DNA of 16,543 nt from an uncultured Collinsella sp. (GTDB lineage: Bacteria > Actinomycetota > Coriobacteriia > Coriobacteriales > Coriobacteriaceae): the NCBI GenBank assembly GCA_900551975.1, contig URYA01000016.1:1-16543 (forward strand), written 5' to 3'. The number at the start of each line of letters is the position of its first letter. Positions within the stretch are counted from its first letter, which is position 1. The translations under genes and the position numbers were made by a program. This document shows, in pieces, positions 6,561 to 13,813 of this stretch. Under the pieces are notes generated by a model. The model was not told where the DNA came from. It made no database searches and worked only from the letters and a program-made list of their open reading frames with translations.

Positions 6561-6669
6561 GGTACGTATCCCACCGGTCGCGGGCCCGACCACTAATACC
6601 TTTTTCACTCCGGCTGCAAGCAGAGTCGTTCAAAAGGTATTAGTGGTCGGGCCCGCTCCCTTACGTACC
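6561..6669. repeat. Large palindromic element with 25-bp perfect inverted arms
   Basis: The arms at 6580-6604 and 6632-6656 are exact reverse complements over 25 bp, each with GGGCCC and an ACTAATACC/GGTATTAGT block. They enclose a 27-nt loop (6605-6631). An outer 8-bp pair, GGTACGTA (6561-6568) and TACGTACC (6662-6669), extends the symmetry to 109 bp. There is no T-tract after the right arm on the + strand, so it is not a classic terminator. GGTCG at 6576-6580 could alternatively pair locally with CGACC (6587-6591). It encodes no protein and might be a small non-autonomous element, a structured RNA 3' end or a protein-binding palindrome. Confidence 0.7.
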
Positions 6670-6681
6670 ACCATTGGGAAC

Positions 6682-6825
6682 TTTGGCTGATAGTTATAGC
6701 GCAATGGGGGTTTGGCTGAAGGGACCTTTGGTATCCGTTCGGACACTTTGGCCCTCGATGAGCGTTTGGCTGATTGCTGCTTTGGGTACCCTTTGTTTTG
6801 CTTTGGGTTGATTCGTTGAATTTGG
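6682..6825 (+). repeat. Iterated TTTGG motif in the GT-rich leader of the nitroreductase
   Basis: TTTGG occurs eight times (6682, 6711, 6727, 6747, 6765, 6781, 6802, 6821) at 16-29-bp spacing. Three copies are the full TTTGGCTGA (6682, 6711, 6765). The stretch is poor in C on this strand. No convincing -35/-10 pair was found in it. Confidence 0.45.
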
Positions 6826-6834
6826 AGGGCTTGT

Positions 6835-7365
6835 ATGTCTTATTTGGATCTGGCTCGGGGTCGGTATTCTTGTCGTGAGTTTGAAGATCGGGCTGTGGAG
6901 CAGGCTGTGGTGGATGCCATTGTTGAGACTGGGCGTATTGCTCCTTCTGCTTGCAATAATCATCCAACCCGTGTGATGGTGTTGGATACGCCTGAGCTTC
7001 TGGAGAAGGCTGCTGCTTGTCAGCCTCGGTTTGCTCGTGATGGATCTATCTTTGGCGCTCCGCTCATCTTCCTTATTTGTAGCGTTACCGAAGACGCTTG
7101 GGTGCGCCCGTATGACCAGATGAATTCCAGTGAAATCGATACGTCCATCGTGTGCGATCAGATGATGATGGAGGCCACCGAGCAGGGCCTGGGAACGTGC
7201 TGGGTATGCCATTTTAAGCCTGAGGTGGCACAGGAGCAGTTCAATCTGCCCAAGGGCGTCTATCCCTATCACATGCTCGTCTGCGGCTATCCTGCCGACC
7301 ACATCGCCGATCCCGAGCATCGCGAGGCCCGTACCATTCCCCTCTCCGACTTCCTCCTCAAGTAG
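6835..7365 (+). CDS. Nitroreductase-family FMN-dependent oxidoreductase
   Basis: This 176-aa protein has the short nitroreductase fold. The N terminus shows the FMN-phosphate block RYSCREFEDRAVE (10-22) and RIAPSACNNHPTRV (34-47). Later come SIVCDQMMMEATEQGLGTCWVCHF, the conserved helix and dimer-interface region, and YPYHMLVCGYP. Such enzymes reduce nitro compounds, quinones or enones with NAD(P)H as dimers in the cytoplasm; the substrate cannot be predicted. The start is supported by GGAGGG 5 nt before the ATG. Codon use is unusual: roughly the first 80 codons end mostly in T or G (gct, tct, cgt, ggt, ttg), while the second half returns to the C-ending codons of its neighbours. The upstream 170 bp share the same GT bias. 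A terminator follows at 7413-7450. Confidence 0.88.
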   Translation: MSYLDLARGRYSCREFEDRAVEQAVVDAIVETGRIAPSACNNHPTRVMVLDTPELLEKAAACQPRFARDGSIFGAPLIFLICSVTEDAWVRPYDQMNSSEIDTSIVCDQMMMEATEQGLGTCWVCHFKPEVAQEQFNLPKGVYPYHMLVCGYPADHIADPEHREARTIPLSDFLLK

Positions 7366-7412
7366 GTTTTGGGACATGCCTTAAAACCTACCCTTGACCG
7401 CTCACCCGTTCG

Positions 7413-7450
7413 CCGAGTTCTGCGCCATTATGTGCAGGGCTCGGTTTTTT
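7413..7450 (+). terminator. Intrinsic terminator of the nitroreductase gene
   Basis: CCGAG (7413-7417) pairs with CTCGG (7440-7444), with an inner CTGC/GCAG stem (7420-7423, 7434-7437), followed directly by TTTTTT. A second hairpin, GTAGGTTTT (7362-7370) with AAAACCTAC (7383-7391), overlaps the nitroreductase stop codon. Confidence 0.8.
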
Positions 7451-7475
7451 ATGTTACGCACCCCGGCACAGTCAT

Positions 7476-7505
7476 AAAAAAGGACCCGCAAGCTGCGGGT
7501 CCTTT
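7476..7505 (-). terminator. Intrinsic terminator of the divIVA end of the division cluster
   Basis: On the - strand a stem of GGACCCGCA with TGCGGGTCC and a 3-nt loop is followed by TTTTTT; flanking A/T pairs lengthen the stem. It lies 26 nt after the DivIVA stop and faces the nitroreductase terminator. Confidence 0.9.
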
Positions 7506-7531
7506 CTAGGCACTAAATTGTAGGCCGAATG

Positions 7532-8206
7532 TTAGTCCAGGTCGTCGGCAGCAAAGTTGTCGATCGGGGCAAAGGGATCGGCCACGGGGACAACCGGGTC
7601 AGCGACGGGCAGCGGCTCGGCGGGAACAGTCACCGCAGGAGAAGCGGCGGAACCGACCGGCGTGGAGGCCATGAGGTCGGCCGGGAAGGAGTTCTGGGCA
7701 TCGTCCATGAAGTGCTGGATGAGCTTGAGGTACTCGGCTTTGAACTCCTCACGGGAAGCCTTCAGACGGTCGATCTCCTCGAGCTCGGCCTGCTTTTCGG
7801 TCAGAGCCTGGCGGATAACCTCGCGGGCCTTGGCGTCAGCCTCGTTGCGAATACGCTCAGCGTTCTCATTGGCATCGTTGACGATGGTCTCAGCGGTCTG
7901 CTGGGCAGCGATCAGGGCAGCGGAAATCTGGCGCTCCTGAGCGGAGAAGTCAGGGGCGGGAGCAGCCACGGGGGCGGCAGGAACGGCCTGGGCGGGGGCA
8001 TCCTGAGCCTGGGCAAGCTGAGCCTGCGCATCGGCAAGCTGCTGCTCGGTAGCAGTCAGACGACCCTTAAGGTCGACGATCTTAGCGAGCATAGCGTCAA
8101 CCTCGGAGGACAGCGTCTCCAAGAAGACGTCGACCTCAGCAGGATCGTAGCCACGCTTGGCCTCAGAGAAAGTCTGAGCCTGGATGTCTGCAGGGGTAAT
8201 AGCCAT
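7532..8206 (-). CDS. divIVA: DivIVA-domain cell-division/polar-growth protein
   Basis: This 224-aa coiled-coil protein marks curved membranes (poles and septum) and recruits division or envelope machinery. The N terminus has the DivIVA lipid-binding domain: ITPADIQAQTFSEAKRGYDP with EVDVFLE (residues ~3-30), then a first coiled coil to ~68. An Ala/Pro linker (~69-86) leads to a long second coiled coil (~90-165) rich in E/K/A. The C-terminal tail is disordered, with PVADPVVPVADP repeats. This layout matches actinobacterial DivIVA (Wag31-like), though the tail differs. The start is supported by AAGGAGAC ahead of the ATG. It follows yggT after 61 nt in the ftsZ-sepF-yggT-divIVA order, and a strong terminator closes the cluster. 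Confidence 0.92.
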   Translation of the reverse strand: MAITPADIQAQTFSEAKRGYDPAEVDVFLETLSSEVDAMLAKIVDLKGRLTATEQQLADAQAQLAQAQDAPAQAVPAAPVAAPAPDFSAQERQISAALIAAQQTAETIVNDANENAERIRNEADAKAREVIRQALTEKQAELEEIDRLKASREEFKAEYLKLIQHFMDDAQNSFPADLMASTPVGSAASPAVTVPAEPLPVADPVVPVADPFAPIDNFAADDLD

Positions 8207-8267
8207 AACAAGTCTCCTTTTTCATCGCCTCGGCGCTACACGCCCGACGTAAGTTACTAAGTCAGTT

Positions 8268-8549
8268 CTACACGAGTATACCTATAAGAAGCTGCAGAAC
8301 CAGCCTCTGCACCAACTGCAACGCAATAATCGCAACGACCGGCGAAAAATCGATACCGCCCATCGGCGGGATGAAACGACGGAACAGGTTGAGCCACGGA
8401 CCGCACACGCTATCAAGCACCGCGGCAATATCCTGAAGCAAACCACCCTGCTTCATGGGAATCCACGTCATAAAGCAGTAGACGACAATGAGCGTGGAAT
8501 AGAAGTTGAACAGCGTGTTGACCAGCTGGACGATAGTGTAGATGTTGAT
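8268..8549 (-). CDS. yggT: YggT-family membrane protein with a non-canonical start codon
   Basis: This is a ~93-aa protein with two membrane helices, the YlmG/YggT type linked to division and osmotic tolerance. The family core is clear: a first helix (YTIVQLVNTLFNFYSTLIVVY), then FMTWIP, GPWLNLFRRFIPPMGGIDFSP, and a second helix. The first Met (8471) would remove helix 1, so translation must begin upstream. Between the sepF stop (8571-8573) and helix 1 the frame has no ATG, GTG or TTG. GAGGAG (8556-8561) lies 6 nt before an ATC (8547-8549) and abuts an ATT (8553-8555), so an AUC or AUU start is the best guess. yggT is in the same frame as sepF with only one TAA between, so readthrough could also yield a SepF-YggT fusion. 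Sequence error is the other explanation. Confidence 0.8.
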   Translation of the reverse strand: MNIYTIVQLVNTLFNFYSTLIVVYCFMTWIPMKQGGLLQDIAAVLDSVCGPWLNLFRRFIPPMGGIDFSPVVAIIALQLVQRLVLQLLIGILV

Positions 8550-8570
8550 GGGAATCTCCTCGTCTTGCCT

Positions 8571-9293
8571 TTACTTGAGGTAGCCGTCGGCACGAAGCTT
8601 CTTGAGGTCCGAATCTTTGACCTCGCAGCCGGCGGGCAACACCATGAACACGCGGTCGCCCACCTCCTTGACCGTGGCGCCCAGACCGCAGGCAAAGCCG
8701 TAAGAGAAGTCCAAGACGCGCTTGGCAACTTCGGTGCGTACGCCCACAAAAATCAGTGCGACAGGCTGCTTGGTGCGAACGCGGCGCACCACGGTCTCCA
8801 CGTCGTCATAGCTCTCGGGGCGCAGGACATAGGCCGGCAGCTGCGGCGTGGCGTTGATGATATTGCTCGCATAGGCCGAGGCATCGCTCGGTGCAGGCGC
8901 GGGCGCAGCGGCGGCACGGGCGCGGGTGTTCTCGGCGTAGCTAGACGGCGTGTCATAGGCACCAGGACGATAACCGCTCGCAACACTGTCCTGCGAGCGC
9001 GAAGGCGGGTTATACGTCGTGGCATGGCGGGAGTCATCGCCGACCAGCTGACCGGAGCGCGTGTACACCGCGACCGACTCGGCCTCACCGCGACGCGTCT
9101 GACCAAGCAGGCCGTTGCTCGGCTCGTCTTGGGTGTAGAAGCCCTCGCCCGAAGCACCACTGTAGCCGTTGTTCTGATAGCCATCGTCGTAGCCGTCATC
9201 GTAGCCGTAGTCGTCGTCTTGGCCATAACCCTGGTCGTAACCCTGCTGGCCGCCCAGGTGCATCTTATTTTTAATCTCGTCAAGGAAGCCCAT
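8571..9293 (-). CDS. sepF: Cell-division protein SepF
   Basis: This 240-aa FtsZ-binding membrane anchor bundles FtsZ at the septum. The N-terminal amphipathic helix MGFLDEIKNKMHLGG targets the membrane. Residues ~16-50 are a Gly/Tyr/Asp-rich disordered tract with GYDDGYDDGY-like repeats, then a longer disordered linker to ~150 with an Ala/Pro segment (127-136). The SepF core is at 154-222 (AYVLRPESYDDVETVVRRV ... KRVLDFSYGF ... VFMVLPAG). SepF is usually 150-200 aa, so this linker is long. The start at 9293 was chosen over the ORF's upstream ATG because the membrane helix begins here and AGAGGA precedes it. It sits after yggS (60-nt gap) and directly before yggT, as in other Gram-positives. 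Confidence 0.93.
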   Translation of the reverse strand: MGFLDEIKNKMHLGGQQGYDQGYGQDDDYGYDDGYDDGYQNNGYSGASGEGFYTQDEPSNGLLGQTRRGEAESVAVYTRSGQLVGDDSRHATTYNPPSRSQDSVASGYRPGAYDTPSSYAENTRARAAAAPAPAPSDASAYASNIINATPQLPAYVLRPESYDDVETVVRRVRTKQPVALIFVGVRTEVAKRVLDFSYGFACGLGATVKEVGDRVFMVLPAGCEVKDSDLKKLRADGYLK

Positions 9294-9353
9294 GGTTGTG
9301 TCCTCTCGCGGTTTAGTGCAGGCGCCCCGATAATCAGTGCGCACTTCAGAGCC

Positions 9354-10091
9354 TTATTTTACTGCAAACTCCGGGCTAAATACTACCCTGCCCAGGCGAA
9401 CGAGCGTAGAGCCCTCCTCAAGGGCAGGCTCAAAGTCCTCGCTCATGCCGCAGGAAAGCTCAGGCAGGTTCAAATCGGAATGCGCCGCCTCCAGCTCATC
9501 CCTCAGCTCACGAAGCCCCGCAAAGGTGCGGCGTGCCACATCCTTATTCCCCCGGGGCGCCATAGTCATAAGCCCCTGCACGCAAATTCCCTCAAGTTCC
9601 GCAAACTCACCCGCGGCGGCGCGAATCTCATCGGGCGAAAAGCCTCCCTTTGACTCCTCACCACTCACATTGACCTCAATGAGCACACGCTGAGGGCCGG
9701 CGAGCTCGCCTGCCTCGATCTTGCGGACAGCACGGCTCGAGATCGCCTGCGCCAGATGCAGCGAACCCACCGAGTGAATCAGCTCGGCTGAGCCCAGCAC
9801 CGCATTGATCTTATTGGTCTGCAGGTTGCCGATCATATCGAAGCGCACCTCGGGCAGCTCCGGATGCTCCGCCAGACCCGTGAGCTTGCGAACCAGCTCC
9901 TGCGGGCGGTTCTCGGCAAAATGGCGATACCCCGCATGGATGGCGGCAACGGTCTCATCGACACCAACGGTCTTGGACACGGCAATGAGGCGCGCGGCGT
10001 CGTGGGGGCGGCCCGCGCGATCGAGCGCCGCATAAAAACGTTCCAGAATCTGCTCGCGGCGAGCGCCCATCAAGTCCAAATAGTTATCCAT
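9354..10091 (-). CDS. yggS: YggS/YlmE-family pyridoxal-phosphate homeostasis protein
   Basis: This 245-aa single-domain fold-type III (alanine-racemase-like barrel) PLP-binding protein helps balance vitamin B6 and amino-acid pools; no clear enzymatic reaction is known for the family. Seen here: AVSK with the PLP-binding Lys40, FAENRPQEL (58-66, the family's FGENxxQE), FDMIGNLQTNK (84-94, usually WHFIGxLQxNK), VNVSGEESKGG, and GMSEDFEPA with STLVRLGRVVF near the end. A longer ORF starts at 10175, but the ATG at 10091 matches the family N terminus, has GGAGG upstream, and the extension would cross the phoU terminator hairpin. In the usual cluster this gene directly follows ylmD; here the Pst-PhoU genes lie between them. 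Confidence 0.9.
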   Translation of the reverse strand: MDNYLDLMGARREQILERFYAALDRAGRPHDAARLIAVSKTVGVDETVAAIHAGYRHFAENRPQELVRKLTGLAEHPELPEVRFDMIGNLQTNKINAVLGSAELIHSVGSLHLAQAISSRAVRKIEAGELAGPQRVLIEVNVSGEESKGGFSPDEIRAAAGEFAELEGICVQGLMTMAPRGNKDVARRTFAGLRELRDELEAAHSDLNLPELSCGMSEDFEPALEEGSTLVRLGRVVFSPEFAVK

Positions 10092-10141
10092 TGCCAATCG
10101 CCTCCGCTGACAGCCAAACAAGTAGTCCCATGCTAACGCAA

Positions 10142-10173
10142 GAGCGCGGCCCCGCATGTGCAAGGCCGCGCTC
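10142..10173 (-). terminator. Stem-loop ending the pst-phoU operon
   Basis: A perfect 10-bp GC-rich stem, GAGCGCGGCC (10142-10151) with GGCCGCGCTC (10164-10173), has a 12-nt loop and lies 37 nt after the phoU stop. On the - strand only a weak T-run (CTCTTGCGTT) follows, so readthrough into yggS is likely at some level. Confidence 0.6.
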
Positions 10174-10210
10174 ACTTAGGTATTTACAATCTTTCGACGA
10201 ACGGGGTTAC

Positions 10211-11068
10211 TTACTCCTCGTCGTCCTCGCCATCGTCCTCGTCCTCAAGATGATCGAGCAGGTAGCGAAGACCCTCGCTGACCTCGTTAGCAGGCACCTT
10301 GGCAACGTAGTGCGCGTCGACGGCGGGCCTCATAATGACGCCCTCGCCCGAAGGCACGCGCATGCTCTCGAGCTCGTCCTCGTCCGTACGGGCGATATCG
10401 CCGGCAGTCATACGCTGGCCGGTCAAAAGGAAGGTCAGACGGCAGGCGGCATCGATGGAAATCGAGGCGATGCGATCGAGATAGCGCGATACCATGATGG
10501 CGCGGCGCAGGTCGTCATAGTTGCTGTCGTCGTCCATAAAATCGCCCGTGTCCATGCGGTTAAAGGTGCGGAAGAACTTCTCGTAGGCGGCGTGCACTGG
10601 CTCGTCCTCGACGGCCAAGTTGCAGATGATGGACATGTCGTTGGTGACGAGCGCAGAAAGCGAAGAGCCCAGCACCTGGTAGACGGCCTCAGCCTCGGCC
10701 TCGACCGTGCCGACAAGCTCCTTGGGCAGCGAGATGTCGGCCTTGATCATATGGCGCGTGGCGCGGCAGATCTGACGGACCTTATCGGTCATGCGCTGCA
10801 GGTTAAAGTCGACGTAGATGATCGTCTGAAGCAGGCGGAAGTCGGAGGCGACCGGCGACTGCGTGGCGATCAGGTTGTAGCACACGGCCTCCAGATTGGC
10901 GCAGCGCGCGTCGATTGAGAGCGTGCGCTTCTTGGTCTTGGTGGCGAGTTTGCGGTCGTCGGTCACATAGGCCTTCACGGCATCGTGGAGGGCCAGATCG
11001 ACAGCCTCATAGATGCTCAGCATCTCATGACGGGCCTCGATGAGCTGACGGGAAAACAGTTTGCGCAT
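10211..11068 (-). CDS. phoU: Phosphate-specific transport regulator PhoU
   Basis: This protein is a 285-aa helical bundle whose two repeats match PhoU. The first holds IDARCANLEAVCYNLIATQSPVAS, then DFRLLQ and VDFNLQRMTDKV; the second holds DDLRRAIMVSRYLDRIASISIDAA. In both, acidic residues bind metal. PhoU damps Pst transport and signalling to the PhoR-type sensor kinase. Usual length is 215-240 aa. Here ~60 extra residues after the second bundle end in a very acidic tail (DHLEDEDDGEDDEE), unlike E. coli PhoU. The start is supported by TTGGAGTGA before the ATG. It is the last gene of the pst operon, 92 nt after pstB; that gap contains a small palindrome (CGGACC-a-GGTCCG near 11125). The cognate two-component genes are not in the window. 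Confidence 0.92.
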   Translation of the reverse strand: MRKLFSRQLIEARHEMLSIYEAVDLALHDAVKAYVTDDRKLATKTKKRTLSIDARCANLEAVCYNLIATQSPVASDFRLLQTIIYVDFNLQRMTDKVRQICRATRHMIKADISLPKELVGTVEAEAEAVYQVLGSSLSALVTNDMSIICNLAVEDEPVHAAYEKFFRTFNRMDTGDFMDDDSNYDDLRRAIMVSRYLDRIASISIDAACRLTFLLTGQRMTAGDIARTDEDELESMRVPSGEGVIMRPAVDAHYVAKVPANEVSEGLRYLLDHLEDEDDGEDDEE

Positions 11069-11160
11069 GGTTCACTCCAATCAGTTGGGTGCGGTCATGC
11101 CGCCCGCACAGTGAATACGCACCGGACCAGGTCCGATCGGCTTGGGACTAGTCGCACCGA

Positions 11161-11964
<804 letters not shown>

Positions 11965-11976
11965 GGGACTCCTTAA

Positions 11977-12882
11977 CTAGCGACGCTTGCGCGACAGGAA
12001 GCGCGCAAACAGGTTGAAGGCCAAAATGATCACCATCAGCAAGAGCGCGGTGCCGTAGGCTGCGTTCATGTTGATGCCGTCGTTGGCAAGCAGGTACAGG
12101 TGGACCGTCATGGGGCGGCCGGAATCGAGCGGCGAAATAGGTAGATTGATGGCCTGGCCCATGGTGTAAAGTACAACCGCGGTCTCGCCAATGGCACGGC
12201 CGATGGCAAGGACGATGCCCGTGGCAATACGGCCAAAGGCGGAAGGAAGCACGATCTTGGAAACGACCTGCCACTTAGTGGCGCCCAAGCCATATGCGCC
12301 CCAACGGATATAGCGCGGCACGGCGCGAATAGCCTCCTCGGTGGTGCGCATAACGATAGGCAGCATCAGAAGCGCCAGCGCCAGGGCAGCCGAGACCATC
12401 GAAAGGCCCAGACCCATGGCCTCGACAAACAAGGCGTAGCCAAAGAGACCCATAACGATGGAGGGCACCGAGGCCAAAGCGTCAGCAGCATAACGGATGA
12501 GCTCGACGACCTTGCCCTGTTTGGCGTACTCGGCCAGATAGACGGCCGCTAGCACGGCGACCGGCGTACAGATGAGCATGGCGAGCGCCGTCACGTAGAT
12601 GGTCGAGACAATCGTAGGCCAAATGCCGCCCTCGGCGTTGACACCCTGGGGCCAACCGAAGATAAAGTCGAGCGAAATATGCGGTAAGCCATTAACAACC
12701 ACGTAGGCGATGATAGCGACCAGCACAAGCGTGGTGATGTAGGCCGCGGCGCGGAACACGCCGAGCATGATCTTGTTTGACAGGTCCTTGTTGATACGGC
12801 CCTTCTTACCGTGGGAAAGGGCACGCTTGATGCGCCCGCGCGACGAGGTCGTATCGACCGTCGTGTCAACGGAATCGGACAT
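11977..12882 (-). CDS. pstA: Phosphate ABC transporter permease PstA
   Basis: This 301-aa membrane permease forms the phosphate channel together with PstC. A basic cytoplasmic N terminus (~1-42) precedes about six transmembrane helices. The EAA coupling loop that docks onto PstB is clear: EEAIRAVPRYIRWGAYGLGATKW (split over ~183-205), followed by GIVLAIGRAIGETAVV. The family segment PSIVMGLFGY is also present. The start ATG is 3 nt after the pstC stop, showing tight operon packing. Which of the two permeases is A or C was decided from operon order (S-C-A-B) and from the RPMTVHLY segment typical of PstA. Confidence 0.95.
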   Translation of the reverse strand: MSDSVDTTVDTTSSRGRIKRALSHGKKGRINKDLSNKIMLGVFRAAAYITTLVLVAIIAYVVVNGLPHISLDFIFGWPQGVNAEGGIWPTIVSTIYVTALAMLICTPVAVLAAVYLAEYAKQGKVVELIRYAADALASVPSIVMGLFGYALFVEAMGLGLSMVSAALALALLMLPIVMRTTEEAIRAVPRYIRWGAYGLGATKWQVVSKIVLPSAFGRIATGIVLAIGRAIGETAVVLYTMGQAINLPISPLDSGRPMTVHLYLLANDGINMNAAYGTALLLMVIILAFNLFARFLSRKRR

Positions 12883-12885
12883 AGC

Positions 12886-13812
12886 CTACCCCCTCTTCTT
12901 CTTGGAAATCAGACGGACGATGCCCACCAGCATGGCGGAGATGATAAACAGGACCACGCCCATGCCGAACAGCGCCGAGCGGTGCAGGCCCGAGGAATAG
13001 CTCATGTCGAGCGCGATCTGGCTCGTGAGCGTCGAGATGGGGCTCGCAATGCTGTCGGGAATAACCGGAGCGTTACCCACGACCATGAGCACGGCCATGG
13101 TCTCACCGATGGCACGGCCCATACCCAGCACGATGGCATCAACGATACCCAGTTTGGCGGCAGGTAGCACGACCTTATAGATGGTCTGCCACTTAGTAGC
13201 ACCCATGGCATACGATGCCTCGCGAATGCCCATGGGAATGGAATTGAGGGCATCGATGGTAAGCGTCGTGATGGTAGGGACGATCATGATGGCGAGCACG
13301 AACCACGCTGTCAGCGCACCAAAACCAAGACCACCGGTCAGTTGTGCGATAAACGGGCGGATGATGATCATGCCGAAAAAGCCGTAGATGATAGAAGGGA
13401 TGCCGGCCAGCAGGTCGACGGCAGGGCTGATGAGCTTGCGCACGCGCTTGCCGGCGATCTCGACCAGGTATACGGCCGTACCCACACCTAGCGGCACGCC
13501 CATGGCGAGCGCACCGACGGTCACCAGACCTGAGCCGGCAAGCAGCGACATGATGCCGTAGTGGCCCTCAGAGGGCGCCCACGTAAAGCTAAAGAAGTCC
13601 GCCAGACCGATGTCGGTAAAGACGGGCAGCGCCGAGTACGTGGTAAAGACAAAAATCAGGATGACGGTAACGACCGCCAAGAACGCGCAGGCAAAGAAGA
13701 TCCACTGCAGCGCCTTCTCCTTGATATAGGTACTGCGCGATACGAGCGCCAGCTCGCGCTTCTTGGGCGTCTGAACATTCTGCTCAGTCTGGGAGTTTTC
13801 CTGTGCTTCCAT
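12886..13812 (-). CDS. pstC: Phosphate ABC transporter permease PstC
   Basis: This 308-aa membrane permease partners PstA. The polar N terminus (1-35, Gln/Glu/Lys-rich) is followed by a first helix (WIFFACAFLAVVTVILIFVF) and about five more. The EAA loop is visible at REASYAMGATKWQTIYKVVL, then GMGRAIGETMAV; PSIIYGFFGM is the PstC-type segment. The ORF can be read from 13863, but the ATG at 13812 is preferred: GGGGAG precedes it, and it lies 1 nt after the pstS stop, whereas the longer form would overlap pstS by 50 nt. The sequence KKKRG at the C terminus is a cytoplasmic basic tail. Confidence 0.95.
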   Translation of the reverse strand: MEAQENSQTEQNVQTPKKRELALVSRSTYIKEKALQWIFFACAFLAVVTVILIFVFTTYSALPVFTDIGLADFFSFTWAPSEGHYGIMSLLAGSGLVTVGALAMGVPLGVGTAVYLVEIAGKRVRKLISPAVDLLAGIPSIIYGFFGMIIIRPFIAQLTGGLGFGALTAWFVLAIMIVPTITTLTIDALNSIPMGIREASYAMGATKWQTIYKVVLPAAKLGIVDAIVLGMGRAIGETMAVLMVVGNAPVIPDSIASPISTLTSQIALDMSYSSGLHRSALFGMGVVLFIISAMLVGIVRLISKKKRG

Positions 13813-13813
13813 G

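Noticed and set aside
6580..6656. The 25-bp inverted repeat as a Rho-independent terminator of the DUF47 gene
   Set aside because: No T-tract follows the right arm on the + strand and the stem is much longer than needed, so it is listed as a palindromic element instead.
7529..8260. 243-codon + strand ORF opposite divIVA
   Set aside because: It is the complement of the DivIVA coiled coil; Gly/Leu/Ser bias is expected from the reverse of Ala/Glu/Gln codons.
8565..9653. 362-codon + strand ORF opposite sepF and yggS
   Set aside because: It is antisense to two clear families, its translation is low-complexity Arg/Val/Ala sequence with no motif, and it has no ribosome site; it is a shadow of GC-rich codon bias.
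10091..10918. 275-codon + strand ORF opposite phoU
   Set aside because: It is antisense to phoU, without recognisable motifs, and runs across a terminator hairpin.
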